From contig KV425636.1 of the NCBI GenBank assembly GCA_001632425.1, forward strand, positions 1 through 64,000: 64,000 bases of DNA, written 5' to 3'. This document shows, in pieces, positions 21,297-32,490 of the stretch (positions within the stretch are counted from its first letter, which is position 1; every line of letters begins with the position of its first letter). The position numbers were made by a program, and so were the translations under genes. The stretch is from Neolentinus lepideus HHB14362 ss-1. Lineage: Eukaryota > Basidiomycota > Agaricomycetes > Gloeophyllales > Gloeophyllaceae. Below the pieces are notes generated by a model. That model was not told where the DNA came from. It made no database searches and worked only from the letters and a program-made list of their open reading frames with translations.

Positions 21297-21934
21297 CTAC
21301 CGGCGCAGAATCTTCGCAGTAGAGTCACCTTCAAAGTCACTCGAACGTTTCAGTTTTGAGTTCGAGTGAGGGGCGTGCCTCGGTATCTTGGGGATGACCA
21401 TGTCCCACATCGCCGGCCAGCCAGGAGACGCCAGCACGTCATCGAAGAGCCTGATCACGTCGTCAGACTTGGGAAGGTTTGCTGGTATGGGGTTGAGAGC
21501 TGTGACATCCCACCAGCTTATGCGGCCCCCGTGAGGACACTTATGAGCCTTATTGGATGCCTTCTCCTCTATCTTTTGCAATTTGGCGTTGTAATAGACC
21601 CAAGGCTCGAAGAGATCGCCTAAATATTCGATCAATTGGTTGAGCAGAGGTGCATGCTGGAATGATAGGTGCCAGCCCGTCGTCCCTGAGAGTCCATGTG
21701 TGTGCATTTTTTCCTTCTTGCTTCCACCTTGGTAGTAGCAGCAAAAGGAGTTCCAGCAGCATTCGTCGAAAACAGGTCCATGATATGGATGAACCCTTCA
21801 GTCCGCAAGTTACTAGGTATATAACGGAGGCACGTCCACAGAAGGATCCAAAATGAGGATTCAAGATCATCTTGGATGGTGTGCTCCTTAGTCGGATCCT
21901 TCAGCATGGCGTGGGATAGAAGCTTCCAGGTACC
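21297..21934 (-). pseudogene. FunK1 3' exon pseudogene (copy A)
   Basis: Starting after a CAG acceptor at 21935, the minus strand reads GTWKLLSHAMLKDPTKEHTI, QDDLESSFWILLWTC, then after a frameshift near 21775 QHAPLLNQLIEYLGDLFEPW and a terminal SKLKRSSDFEGDSTAKI. This is the C-terminal lobe of a FunK1 kinase. The catalytic exons are absent: upstream sequence is unrelated to FunK1. A matching pseudogene lies at 48820-49455 in copy B. Confidence 0.8.
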
Positions 21935-21949
21935 CTGAAAACGTATACC

Positions 21950-23415
21950 ATCAAAAATTTGATCTATCGCCTTCGACAGCTGAAATGATGTTAAGTTCGT
22001 ATAGGCGTTAATGAACTTGATCCGTTGTTCCTGATCGTCGATCGAGGCCGCATTTAATGTGATTGGCAATTGATGTGGACTTAAGCTTGCGTGGCAGTAC
22101 AAGAAGGGCCACGAGATTAGCGTGAGTTGTGGGTGCTTATGGGTGCGAAAATCCAATCTGCGACTCGGGGATCTTGACGGATGCAGCTTAAAATTTCGGG
22201 GCCGCTCCTGATAGCCGATTGGAGATTGGCACCGAGGAAATTCGGCCAGTTGTGAATGCATTCCTCACAGTGTTTCGAGTTTTCAGTCTGAGACAGTGAA
22301 GAGGGCACTCACTTGTATGACATTGCACCGATATTTGAAGACTAAAGCTTCAAAAACATGATGGAAATAAAGCCATGATCCCAAAATAAAACGTAACAGG
22401 TGATACACGGGACTTATGGGGTCCTCATGGATCCACTAATTATAGCATCGAGCGACTACCAAAATCCGTACTGGGTTCTACCGACCTTAGAAGCTTCACA
22501 AATAAAGATTCCCGCAGCAAAACGTCTTAGCTGCGAAGTTGGCTGTTTGAGCGCGTTACTAGAATAACTATTTATTGAGTGTTATCGCACTGCAAACGAC
22601 GGTACAAACCAAAGCTGACCTACCTAGTGTCAGGGTCGTGGAATCTGACAGCCTAGACTCGAGATGGAGATCGTCCTATTGGTCCCAGTTGGTCCCTCAG
22701 AGTATTGTACGCAGTTTCACTATTGTGTTTCCAAATACAGCTAGGACGCTGTGACAGGCAGAAATGGGTACAAGGTCGCCAGGGACAACGGCTTAGGTAA
22801 TCAGATGATCTGCCTCATGTTCCCATTGTCCAGATGGCAAGACCCGAAGAAGGTACCTTGGCTTGCTTCCGGGACTGCTTCCGGGACCCGTTTGCACTGC
22901 ATTGCGTGACGCTGGGTATGTACACGTGTTGTACCTCAATGCCAATTATAGCAGCCAGGCGAGCATCCTCGAGCATCGTTAGACAAACTTACAAGACGAA
23001 ATCATCGTCTATGAGCCTAAGACTTGGAATTAATTGAGGCGATGGGCATTAGAATGGACCGATGAAAGGAGATGGGACAGGGGAATGCAAGATAGCCGTG
23101 AAAAACCGGGCCAGATGCGCCGGAGCAAAAGGTCAAAGTGCACATTCCCTGTCGGTGCTTTGGCATCAGGAGGGGACCCACACACCGTCCTTTGTCACTC
23201 ACACTGGTGTATAAATCCCCCCTAAATCCGGTGCATCCATAGCGCCCCCAACTTTACACAAGCATCCACTCTGCGCGACTTGACCCTCGGCGCCACTCCT
23301 CCTTATAACCACCTCTATCTGCCTTCTTGGGCCGCCAGAGCACAGATCACCCACGCCACTCTTGCTTTTTCAACCACAGCACAACAAGTGCGCTACAAAC
23401 CATACGCGTCAAACG
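21950..23415. other. Duplicated non-coding stretch with a conserved minus-strand frame; ZF1 promoter at right end
   Basis: It matches 51910-53361. On the minus strand, a frame at about 22320-21990 (SLSQTENSKHC-ECIHNWPNF, RRLDFRTHKHPQLTLISWPF, DDQEQRIKFI) is kept open in both copies, but I do not recognise it and no ATG or splice model is certain. 22330-23200 shows nothing further. TATAAA at 23210-23215 lies about 200 bp before the ZF1 start. Confidence 0.45.
23210..23215 (+). promoter_or_regulatory. TATA box of ZF1 (copy A)
   Basis: TATAAA lies 200 bp upstream of the ZF1 ATG. It is conserved in copy B at 53160-53165, in the shared context GTGTATAAATCCCC. Confidence 0.5.
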
Positions 23416-25300
23416 ATGGTTGACTTCGCCACGGCCCAGCAGCTGCCACAGAACACAGCAACAACGAACGAGACCGACGAGACAATCCTCAAGGATTTCT
23501 GGAGCGAGTTTATCGAATGGCCCACGGACAGGGTGAGTACTAACGCGCTTCAAAGCGAAGCTCGACTGATTTGACGCGTAGGACTCCGACGCGACCTTCG
23601 ACACTTGGCCAACGCCGCCCGAAACGCTCAACCAACCGCACGAGCCATGTCAGACGAGCACCCCGGCCTTCCAGAACCAGGTCAGGTATTTCGGGGCCCA
23701 GTTCCCAACACCACCACCAGACATCTTCCGGCACACGGCGGAAGGGGAGATCGAACTGTTGGGACACCCGGTCGACATCATGGGCGCTCCGGTACCATCC
23801 ACCCATCTGCCCTTCTCACCATTATCCTCTCCGACCATCTCGACCCCACAACTTCAGACCGAGCCCGCGACACTGATACATCAAACATTCTCGCCGCCGC
23901 CCCAGCCTGTGCCGACGACTTGGTCAACAGACTTGACCATGGCGGATATGGAGAATAGCAGTATGATGAATATAGACGAGTTCCTGGCTGAGTTGGGAGA
24001 AGGCGTGGTAGAGCAGGTATCTCAACATCACACCTCTCCCTATCCATTCCGCACGCCAATCCCAACCTCCCGTCGCTCCACATCTCCCGTCCCATTCTCC
24101 CCTCCGTCCGACGGCGGAGACAACCACGTGTCCACACACGAAATCATCGTCATCTCCGACGACGAGAGCGAGGGTCCAACTCAACCTTACATTGGCGGGA
24201 AGAGCCCGCGCGACCACGTCGCGCGGACGCACCCGCCAAGTGTAGGTCAAGGGACCCTCGTCCCTCCTACGTCGGCAGTCCCGAGTCGTCGTCCATCTCT
24301 AATGTTAGCGGTCTTACCAAGGATCCCGACGACGACATTCGATCCCGTAACCCCTGGATGGAAACTATCCGAGCGCGTCACGATTCCCGGGCTGGGTCCT
24401 TCGATGATCTCTCTTCGTCAGCGATCACCGACGCTTATGCGGCGGAGCCCAAGCCCTGGTGTCGGTCCGTTAACGATGGCCACTGAGCCTCGACCCTACA
24501 CCGGCGGCAAGGCTCCGCGCAACCTGGAGCTTCACATGCAGGCTGCTTACCTGACAACCAAGCCCGAGAAGAAGAAGACGAAGAAGCCGAAGACATTGCT
24601 GGAGAAGAAGAGGATGAACGCCGCAGCTGACGGCGAGGACTACATTCCCTCACCGACGAAGAAGAGTACCAAGAGGGGATGCAAGGCCACCGGGGCGTCG
24701 CCGCGAGAGGTCGCACATAGTTTTAACCCGCTAGACTATGACTGGGACGAGGAGGAGGAGAACAAGAAGAGGCGGAAGAGCAGGAACACCGTCGCCTCAT
24801 CGTCTGCCGTGCAGCTCGAAGACGTCGAGCCCGAAGACAACCCGCACGAGGACACATTCGACGTCGACGCCTACGAGCCGGGGATGGACGACGTCGACTA
24901 CGACCCCGAGGGATGTGGCGATGGCAGCAGGCGTAAGCGCAAGCGCAAGGCACCAGCACGCAAGGTCGACTTTGGCGGCGAGGAGCCTCCCAAGAAGAAG
25001 CAGAAGAAGTCTCCATCCCAGCCCTCTAAGCCTCGTTCAAAGAAGCGAAAAGGCCAGTCACCAAAGAAGGGCACCCGCAAGCTCGGTCCCCCTCGGTTGA
25101 AATGCCCACGTGAGGGCTGCAACCACTATGCCCATGCGAAGGGCGACATGGATCGCCATCTCGAGAGCAGGGCGCACAAGGAGCCAGCCTGGGTCTGCAG
25201 AATGTGCACTAAAAAATGCCAGCGCGCCGATTCGCTCAAGAGGCACTGTGAGAAGGGCTGCCCGGCTGGTGTGCACAGCGTGCATCTCTGCGAACCTTGA
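23416..25300 (+). CDS. C2H2-type zinc-finger nuclear protein ZF1 (copy A)
   Basis: Two exons (23416-23532 and 23582-25300) encode 611 residues. The start is MVDFATAQQLPQNTATTNET. Residues 1-200 are rich in Pro, Ser and Thr. An acidic VISDDESEG motif follows, then a long Lys/Glu-rich and acidic middle with several basic clusters typical of nuclear localisation signals. The C-terminus holds a C2H2 finger (C-P-R-E-G-C ... H-L-E-S-R-A-H) and a second, C2HC-like finger (C-R-M-C ... H-C-E-K-G-C). The architecture suggests a DNA-binding regulator, but no target is implied by sequence. Copy B (53362-55264) is also intact and encodes 617 residues. They differ by scattered substitutions and small in-frame indels in the acidic tract, suggesting both have been kept open by selection or are very young. 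Confidence 0.88.
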
Positions 25301-25763
25301 ATAGTACGGGCGTTCGTAGAGGCCGTATGCACTGTGTGTTGCGAACACGACTTGGCTAAAGACGTTAGAGTTTGTACGATTAGATGTCGCTTACCTCGAG
25401 TGTTCGTTGTGGTCTTCCCTTCTTCCTTCCTATTCCTCTTCATCTCTCGTCTCCGTTCCGCTTCCATCCCAGTGTAGTTCAGTCCGCTGCTTGAATTTTC
25501 CTCCAGATCACTTATCATCTTGTTTATTCCCGCTGTATATTCTTATTGCATCAATATCACTTCCCTCTGGGATTCGAACTCGAACTAATTGGACCGATGA
25601 CAAAGGCTCAAACGATGCCTGCAAAAAATTTCCAATAAGCTCTCACCGAACTCCGTGACAATGGAATCGTACCCAAAGCGTCAGAGCCACTCATCAAGAC
25701 TACTCGTACTTTGCGCTTTGAACTTCTTCTTTGCCACCAGCACTTTGCTCTCATCCACCATGC

Positions 25764-25770
25764 ATATAAG
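25764..25770 (+). promoter_or_regulatory. TATA-like element of ZF2 (copy A)
   Basis: ATATAAG lies about 95 bp upstream of the ZF2 ATG. Copy B has TATATAAG at 55764-55771 in the same context. Confidence 0.4.
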
Positions 25771-25862
25771 ACGACGCTGCAGAGGGGTCAGACCTGCATC
25801 TCCTCGCCTCCTCACCGCTTCTCATAACCCATTCCTATCAACCACCTAAACCATCAGCCGTC

Positions 25863-26720
25863 ATGTCCCCGTTCTCCTATGCACAGTGGTACGCTGGACA
25901 CGTACCCGTACCCGCGACCACCCGACGGACTGGATACAAATCCTACACACCTTACCAATACCAGCACCAGGCCGGGCAATACTGCCATCTGGACCCAGCA
26001 CGTCGAGATAATACTCCAGCCAGAGTTTGTCCTCGGCACCGTTTCAACCTGGACCGTCCTATGGGTACTCGTACGAGGTCAATCGTGTTATCGCAATGAA
26101 GGCGAACTGGTACTGACGAGGCGATTCGTGACAGTTCATAGGCCCTCAGGCAGGGTTATACGCTGCTGCAGAGTACAACAGTGTAGGGATAGACCCAAAG
26201 TTAACGTTGTTCAATGTGGAGTGTATGATTGTGGCGTCCGGAATGCAATGGGAAGTAAAGCTGACGGTCGGGTGGTAGAACGGATAACGAGTGCAGTGAA
26301 CAGCACCCTGGCGCCCTTGCCCAGGCACACGCTCGCTACGCCCTCGACTGGTCGGGAGTGAGTCTACTACGCTGGAACAGGTGAGCAGCATTCGATCTCC
26401 TAGTTGGTACCAGTATTGAGGTGGTCGCTCGAAGGTATACCAGCAGGCGTAGCCTGCAACACATATCACCTGAAACCTACATCCACCCAGACCTATCGCT
26501 CGGCTCAGGGAAGGAACGGCGCTTCCGCTGCACAGACCCCACCTGCGCGAAAATCTGCAACTCGCAAAGCGATTTGAAGCAGCATTTGCAGAGCCTCAGA
26601 CATAACGACAAGGAGTACTGGTGTGAGAGGTGCGGAGATTGGTTTACAAGGATCGATGCGATGAGGAGGCATTATAAGAGGAGTTATAAGAAGGGAACAA
26701 GTGGAAACTGTGATTCTTAG
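25863..26720 (+). pseudogene. C2H2 zinc-finger gene ZF2 (copy A), frameshifted in exon 1
   Basis: The ATG at 25863 (MSPFSYAQWYAGHVPVPATT) opens the frame also seen in copy B. A 1-bp deletion near 25985 (17 bases where copy B has 18) diverts it before the Pro/Ser/Tyr-rich part of exon 1 is finished. The last exon remains open to TAG 26718-26720 and encodes two C2H2 fingers: C-T-D-P-T-C ... H-L-Q-S-L-R-H and C-E-R-C-G-D-W ... H. Introns between them are short and not fully resolved. Copy B has the opposite defect: no frameshift but no start codon. Confidence 0.65.
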
Positions 26721-27542
26721 GACGTGAGGGGACGCGGAAGGTAGACACGCTGGGAGGCGGAGCAGGGACTTGCGTAGGCGCGAGAGATGATACTGTCGAA
26801 GATAGATGAATAAGACTCGGGACTGCCTAGCGATTAATTTATAGTATTTGACTTAACGTGGATATCGTACACACCTGTCCATGCTATTCCGTTCACAACT
26901 GATACTTGGCCCCAGCAAGACAAGCCTATCAGACAGGGCTGTGGAGAGGGATGGGACACAGAGGTCGCGAGTTCAGTGTTACGAAGATGCACGCTGATAA
27001 CGACATTCACGCTGAGATCCTGCGGATTTCGATAGAAATCGCAGACATACAGTCATGAACATCACTCAGCGTGCAAGATCCTCCACCTTGTCTCATTATC
27101 GTGCCCCAGCTGGCGATGCCACCGTCACCATCGACCGACACCTAAAAGAGCTATTCATCAACATTCGAAACCGAATCCAGAGCTGAGAAACATCGTATAC
27201 GGGCCAGTATACCCCTCGAGGCCGTCGTTCCCGTTTTATATCCGACATATCCTGTTTCAGTCGTTTGTGGGTCCCACTCGTGACCGGCGCCTAATCTCGA
27301 CGGACTCGGTTACAAAACTTACTCGAAATGTACGGGCAGACACACCGATTTCATTGATTTCATTGATTTTTTTGTGGACGGTATGTAGCCAACGTAGCGC
27401 CTGAAAGTCTGTAGCTGGGATGCTCGTCGTTGGGAGGAAATGCGAGACACGTCGCCCTCCGCAATAGACGCTAGCTATTCGGCATGTGCCGACTGCTTCA
27501 GGTCCTCTCGTAGCCTTCCATCTCTTTTATTTTCCATCTACA
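26721..27542. other. Nearly identical non-coding block of the duplication
   Basis: It matches 56714-57541 with few differences and contains no convincing coding frame. It includes a direct repeat TTTCATTGATTTCATTGATT before a T run near 27350. It probably holds the ZF2 3' region and the GET4 promoter. Confidence 0.5.
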
Positions 27543-28225
27543 ATGCCCCCCGCCCCATCATCCGAACGCGCACTCTCTGCTATCCTGCCTCTCATTTCCG
27601 CGGGTCAAGCCTACGAAGCACACTAGTGCTCGCGAGCTACTCAAGGCTGGTCAGCAAGGGAGTGGGACGGACCTTGCAGGATTTCTGCTGGATGAATGTG
27701 TATGAGACGAAGGGCGAGACGGTGAATGAGGAGAGTCGAGGTGAGTGTGTATGGGATTAGCGGCACCCCTGGAAGCAGCAGCAGACCTCATTGACACTGA
27801 GATGACACGATCCACGCTCAAGCTACTGTGCAGAGTTATGTACCATTTACCTGTTAGCTGTGATGCGATGGGAGTCCGCCGATTGCACTTGTTCCTTTCA
27901 CGCTGCGCCTTATTGCACTCTTGTGAATCTCGCCAAGTGATTCCAGCCCCAAGGTCGCCTTACCCGACTCATTGCACTTACCGGATCAGGTGGGGCATGG
28001 CACAAGACCACCATCGACAAGGTCATTGCTCAGTCCCCTCCTCGTACTTCGCCACATCCTCACATTCATCCTCCCCTTCACTCCTCCAATTCCAATCTAC
28101 TTGAAAACTCCTACATTATAACCTGTCTAAACCAACTGCTCAAGATGGTCCGCCAAACACGGCCCTTGTCCCGCCGGCGACCAAGCGTTGCACCACTACG
28201 TCGGCGAGCTGTAGTACAAAGGTAC
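27543..28225 (+). pseudogene. GET4 fragment (copy A)
   Basis: Codons for MPPAPSSERALSAILPLISA and GQAYEAH start at an ATG (27543). Later parts, ELLKAGQQGSGTDLAGFLLD, GRLTRLIALTGSGGAWHKTT, and WSAKHGPCPAGDQALHHYVG, follow after introns whose AG acceptors are intact (exon starts near 27954 and 28144). This is Get4, the Get4-Get5 partner that hands tail-anchored proteins to Get3. Copy A is dead: about 74 bp are missing after the YEAH codons, giving an immediate TAG. A further 4-bp insertion follows, and a TAG replaces a leucine codon in exon 3. About half of the protein (C-terminal) is absent in both copies. Confidence 0.85.
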
Positions 28226-28946
28226 GTTCTATATCCACTCATTCTACCTACCATTTCAGGGTCTACTTCCTGACTAGATACCAAAGCCATTTTGACCATC
28301 GGCTACAGCGCTTCGTCATGCTACAGAAGTAGTGATGACATTCCAAGCCCCCTGCTTGGCTACGAGGAAAAGGCATCGCCAGTTGATGACCGTGGCGCAA
28401 TGCGTGGATGTATCCATGTTCTCTAGAAGAACCCGACTAATCTGAGTCACCGTGAGATGGCTCAGGCTGCAGACGAGAGGCAGAACGATATCGATCATGT
28501 TCGGAGGAGGAAACCGAGTTTGAGGAACAAACAACGTTCAGTTGTTTCGTAAGTGTCCACTATCCGCAATCGTCTCGCCAAAGGTGGGCTCTGCCAAACA
28601 TGAAACACTCCTCTCGTCTATGCACCCATCTTAGTTCGGGAGGACCAGTATCATCTCGTTCACCAAATGGTATTGTGGCTGGAATTTTCCAATTCAGATG
28701 CATCGAAGCCAAAAATGGCGCTCGAATAGGCTCGGATGACTCCCGATAAGCGGGCACACGCAAAGCGAGGAATGTCAGCAGTAATAAACATGCGCTGAGT
28801 GCGCCGATGGGACAGACATTAGTCTGAAGAGTTGAGACAATAAATATATGTCTGTAAATAATAGATACAGCAACGCGGGTGAATACATACATGACATTTG
28901 TAGTAAATGAAAGAGAACGTTACAAACGCAACCTGTCGCGAACGTT
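28226..28946. other. FunK1 3'-side flank (copy A)
   Basis: It matches 58124-58844. A block around 28340-28540 (CCAAGCCCCCT, GAGGAAAAGGCATC, GAGTCACCGTGAGATGG) also occurs as relics near 1975-2060 and 11350-11420. 28640-28946 is the 3' flank shared by all four larger FunK1 genes. No gene was assigned. Confidence 0.5.
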
Positions 28947-31528
28947 TCATTCCTCGAGAACTTGCCGGCGAAGGGAGCTACCCGCTTCAGCAGCTGCAGA
29001 CCGGCGCTGGATCTTCGCAGTCGAGTCACCTTCAAAGTCGCTCGAACGCTTCAGCTTTGAGTTCGAGGGGGCGGCGTGCCTCGGTCTCTGTGGTATGAGA
29101 TCCACGACCACATCCCTCATCGTCGGCCAGCCAGGAGACGCCAATGCGTCATCGCAGAGCTTGATCACATCGTCAGACTTGGGAATGTTTGGTGATGTAG
29201 GGTTAAGCTCTGCGACGTTCCGCAAGTCACCAAGGCCCAGATAAGGACGGTTATGAGGGAGTGCGTTCTCCGCGTTGCTCTGGAGATCTGAGCTGTAGTT
29301 GACCCAACGCTTGAAGAGCGTGCGTAAGGATGCAATCAATTGATCGAGCGGAGGTGCATGCGGGAACGATAGGGTGAAGCGTGTTGCCCCATGGAGGCCC
29401 TTGGTGAACACCAGTTCCTTCATTTTGCCGCCTTGGTAGTGGTTAAAAAGGGAGTTCCACGAACATTCGTCGAAGACATGTTCCATAATTTGGTACAGTG
29501 CTTCGCTCTGCAGGCTACTGGGTACATAATGCAGGAATGTCCACGGAAGTATCCAAAACGAGGATTCGAGATCATCTTCGATGGTGTGCTTCTTTGTCGG
29601 ATCCTGCAACAACGCGCGCGAGATAAACTGCCAGGTACCCTGAACATGTAGATCGTCAGCACATTCATTTATATAACACACATAGCTACCCACCGTACGG
29701 CCTCGAACACGTGCATCTTCTGTATCGAGAGATGTGAGAGATCTGGACAGGTCCCGGTCGATCAGTATGCCGCGCTCGTCATCGCCATCTCCGATCAACA
29801 CAATGTTATGGTAGCTCAGATCTCGGTGCAATATATCCACCTTCTCGTAAGCTTCCTTGTGAGCTGAAGAATTCAAAGGTAAGCTCGGTTCAAATAAGTA
29901 TCCACACATAACTCACCAACAAGTATATCTCGGATAGCCTTCACAATGGATTGTGACGATGAAGCCTTGTCAAGGGTCCTGCCAACCGTGTCCAACACAA
30001 TGCGGTAGTGTTTATGCTTTGAGAGGGTCCTAGTCTCCAGAGCCCAGGGAGCATTGATGTAGTCGGCCGTAACAGTCACCTGATCTCGAACATCGTCATG
30101 ACAGAGGACCCGTGCAATGTTGGAGACTCTCTTAGCATTCAAATCCTTGTAAATCGCGCCTTCCTGTCTGATGCCGTCGACATCATATCGCCATGAATCT
30201 TTGAGGAGAACACATTGCCCGGTTTCCAAATCTGCCGCTACGTAGCACCTCGTTCCTCGACCGATCGCCGATGGATAGCGGAACGAAGGATTGGATACGA
30301 AAAATGCTTTGTCGTCTCTGTCGTCATTGACAAGAACCTTGAATATTGGTGCGTTATCATCATCTAGCTTCGTGTTGTTGTGGGCAAAGACAATCTTCGC
30401 ACTTTGCTCTTCTTCCGGGCTAGCCAAGGTGACGGTAGTATCCTTCCCTCTCCGTGTAGCATCCAAAGCGTTAAACGCGCACAAGAACTGAGCAAGATAT
30501 GGAGTCTTCTGGTATCGAAAGGCTTCGCTGACAATGACCCCGGCTCTGTCGTACCTTAGCAGGCGGGCGAAGTCCTTGATGACCAGAATTTGAAAGAAGA
30601 ACGTGCGATTCTGATGATGCCACATGAGGCGCGCATAGTCTGATATCTGCGCACAAGTACGTGTTCCGCTCTCGCTGTCCCGCTCCAGAGCATAAGGGCT
30701 GATAGCTCGGCTGCGCCTGTCGTGGGCTTCAGACCGAAGCAGAGCCTCTGCCGAGAAACGAGTAGAACTAGACGGCTTAGCAGTCTCACCAGTCGCCAAA
30801 GTGCCAGCACTAGAATCATTCGCCAGTATCGGATCGACCGCACGCGAGACGTCTGGATCGATAGCGGTTCCGGTCGTCTTCTCATCTGGATCGGGAGCAC
30901 TAGGCGCAGACGCAGTGCACCTTGCCGCGTCTGTGAAGGTATCTTCGTGGACTTGGTCCTTCATCGATGTGCCAGCACTAGAGTCATTAGCGGTTATCTG
31001 AGCGGCTACAGGCAGAACATCTGTTTTGATAGCAGTTCCGGTTGTGTTCCCATCTGGTTCGGCAGCATGAGGAGCAATAGCGGATGGAGTGCACCTCAGA
31101 GGATCTACGAAGGAATCCTCGTGAACTTGGTCCTTCATCTCTATACACATCTCCATGTGTTGCCAGCATGTACGATTAGGGGGTCCTGGGGCGTCCTTCG
31201 AGTAGACACTGACGTCGGGTCTTAGTTTCCACTTGTCCACGGAGTCCTCCTTTCCCTTGCTCGATGTGTCGCGGTCACGTGACCTGATTGCTCCGCTTCG
31301 GCAACATGCGGCTTCATTTGTGCCACAATGCCCGTGCAGAGACGCTGCATCGCGGCGGCGATCCTTATAAATTCGGAGCATGACTGTTCTTTGTGGTCTT
31401 GTGCAAACTGCAGCGTGTATTCGAAGGGACGTATCTCCACTGTCATAACGAAAACCTGATCTGAGCGTGACGAAGTTATCGTTTACACCCTCTTCATCTT
31501 TCCACCGCAGATATTTGACTTGCAACAT
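28947..31528 (-). CDS. FunK1-type protein kinase with replaced 5' end (copy A)
   Basis: Three exons (31528-29917, 29863-29694, 29639-28947) form an open frame of 824 codons from an ATG at 31528. A downstream ATG at 31156 is an alternative start. From about residue 90 it follows the full-length copy B kinase: FunK1 N-terminal domain (LMWHHQNRTFFFQIL, RLLRYDRAGVIVSE), nucleotide-binding lysine in VLLKDSWR, EGAIYKDLN, catalytic HRDLSYHN, LIDRDLS and a basic tail. The first about 90 codons read through DNA that is promoter in other copies, including the CACGTG at 31276-31281. The genuine N-terminal exon and the start of exon 2 are deleted. The DWD aspartate motif has Trp replaced by Arg, as at 13.8 kb. 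Kinase activity is doubtful. Confidence 0.78.
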
Positions 31529-32490
31529 ATCGTCATATGTCACGGAAGTAGCTGCTGTGGAAACTTTTCCCCATACCTCAATCGAATATACGACGGCAGG
31601 AATGACCGGTAAACGTATTAAAACCGCTTTACAAATCTTACGATGTCGTGGGATCTAAGTCATACCAGTCGGGTCGCGTTCTCTCATGTGTTTTCTCTGT
31701 TCATTGTCTTGGTATGATTCACTGTCTTACGCGGAGGTCAGAAAGAGTTTCATTAAAGAAGCGGATTAATCGGATTAGCAAGGAGTAGGTCTTTCATGAT
31801 TAAAGTCCTGCTAAATGAACGAATATTAATTCCTTGAAATCTTGCTACAGCAGTTGTTCTCAGAAGAATATGAAAGGAAGACTCGAGATCGTCGTGGTTA
31901 ACGTGCTTCTGAAGTGCGGTTACGGCGTGGACTGATTGCCTACCGGAAGTCCATCCAGGAATGTGGAATTTAGGGTCTTACTGGAAAAGATCATGGAAGC
32001 TGTGGGTATCCTGTCACTGTACATTGAGTGGATGATCTTTGGCAACTTAAGGGCACCTGGCACTTCCAAGTAGTGGAGTTGACGATGGCGGTAATCATCT
32101 CACGGAAGCTCGTGGAGTGGTATTTCTCCTGTTATAGCGAGATGGCGCTTCCGAGGGAGGGGCCTTGCATCGCGTTGCCGAGTCGAAGGGGTCAGGCCAC
32201 AAACCGCGGCTGATCGTCATACAGGGTTAGGGTTCTCACGGTGAGTCACGTCACCCTTACCCTGACATCATCACTTCGAACATACTTGGCTCGAAACAAG
32301 ATGTACTCGTGGCTGTCCAACTTTTTCTCACCCAAATGTTCGCTTTGACGTGTATACTGTACGACTCTCTGCACTAAGATGTATGCAGCACCTCGACTTA
32401 TCGTCACGCATCAAACAACCCCGTTCCCGATTTCCATGGACAGAGCGTGTTCAAGTTGTCGACGGACTCATAACGTTCTGTGCATAATAT
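31529..32490. other. FunK1 upstream flank including the hAT empty site
   Basis: 31529-32030 matches 14560-15120, and 32030-32215 matches 18508-18665. The two halves are contiguous here, with a single CATTGAGT at 32022-32029. 32220-32300 matches the region upstream of PPE1 (10160-10220), including AGGGTTAGGGTTCTCACGG. No gene was seen. Confidence 0.6.

Larger units (their letters stand above)
20843..31260. repeat. Segmental duplication, copy A
   Basis: This collinear segment is repeated in direct orientation at 48333-61165. It holds the GSH2 tail, GSH2 3' flank, a FunK1 pseudogene, non-coding DNA, ZF1, ZF2, a GET4 fragment, a conserved non-coding block and a FunK1 kinase. Differences from copy B include absence of a 2.4-kb piece (B 49490-51910), about 180 extra bases at 27770-27945, loss of about 74 bp in GET4, and loss of the FunK1 5' end. 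Many blocks are almost identical by eye (for example 26720-27450). Confidence 0.95.

Noticed and set aside
22834..23037. Open frame MARPEEGTLACF conserved in copies A and B as a gene
   Set aside because: Conservation is explained by the recent duplication. Neither strand shows a family motif, and the frame ends without splice signals.
24435..25122. Minus-strand frames opposite ZF1
   Set aside because: They are shadows of the GC-rich, Lys/Glu-coding ZF1 exon. The plus frame has an intron, zinc-finger ligands and conserved codons in both copies.
29391..29668. Plus-strand frames inside the FunK1 genes (also 13502-13720, 59286-59681)
   Set aside because: They are antisense shadows of the conserved GTWQFIS exon. 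The conserved protein lies on the minus strand with proper splice sites.
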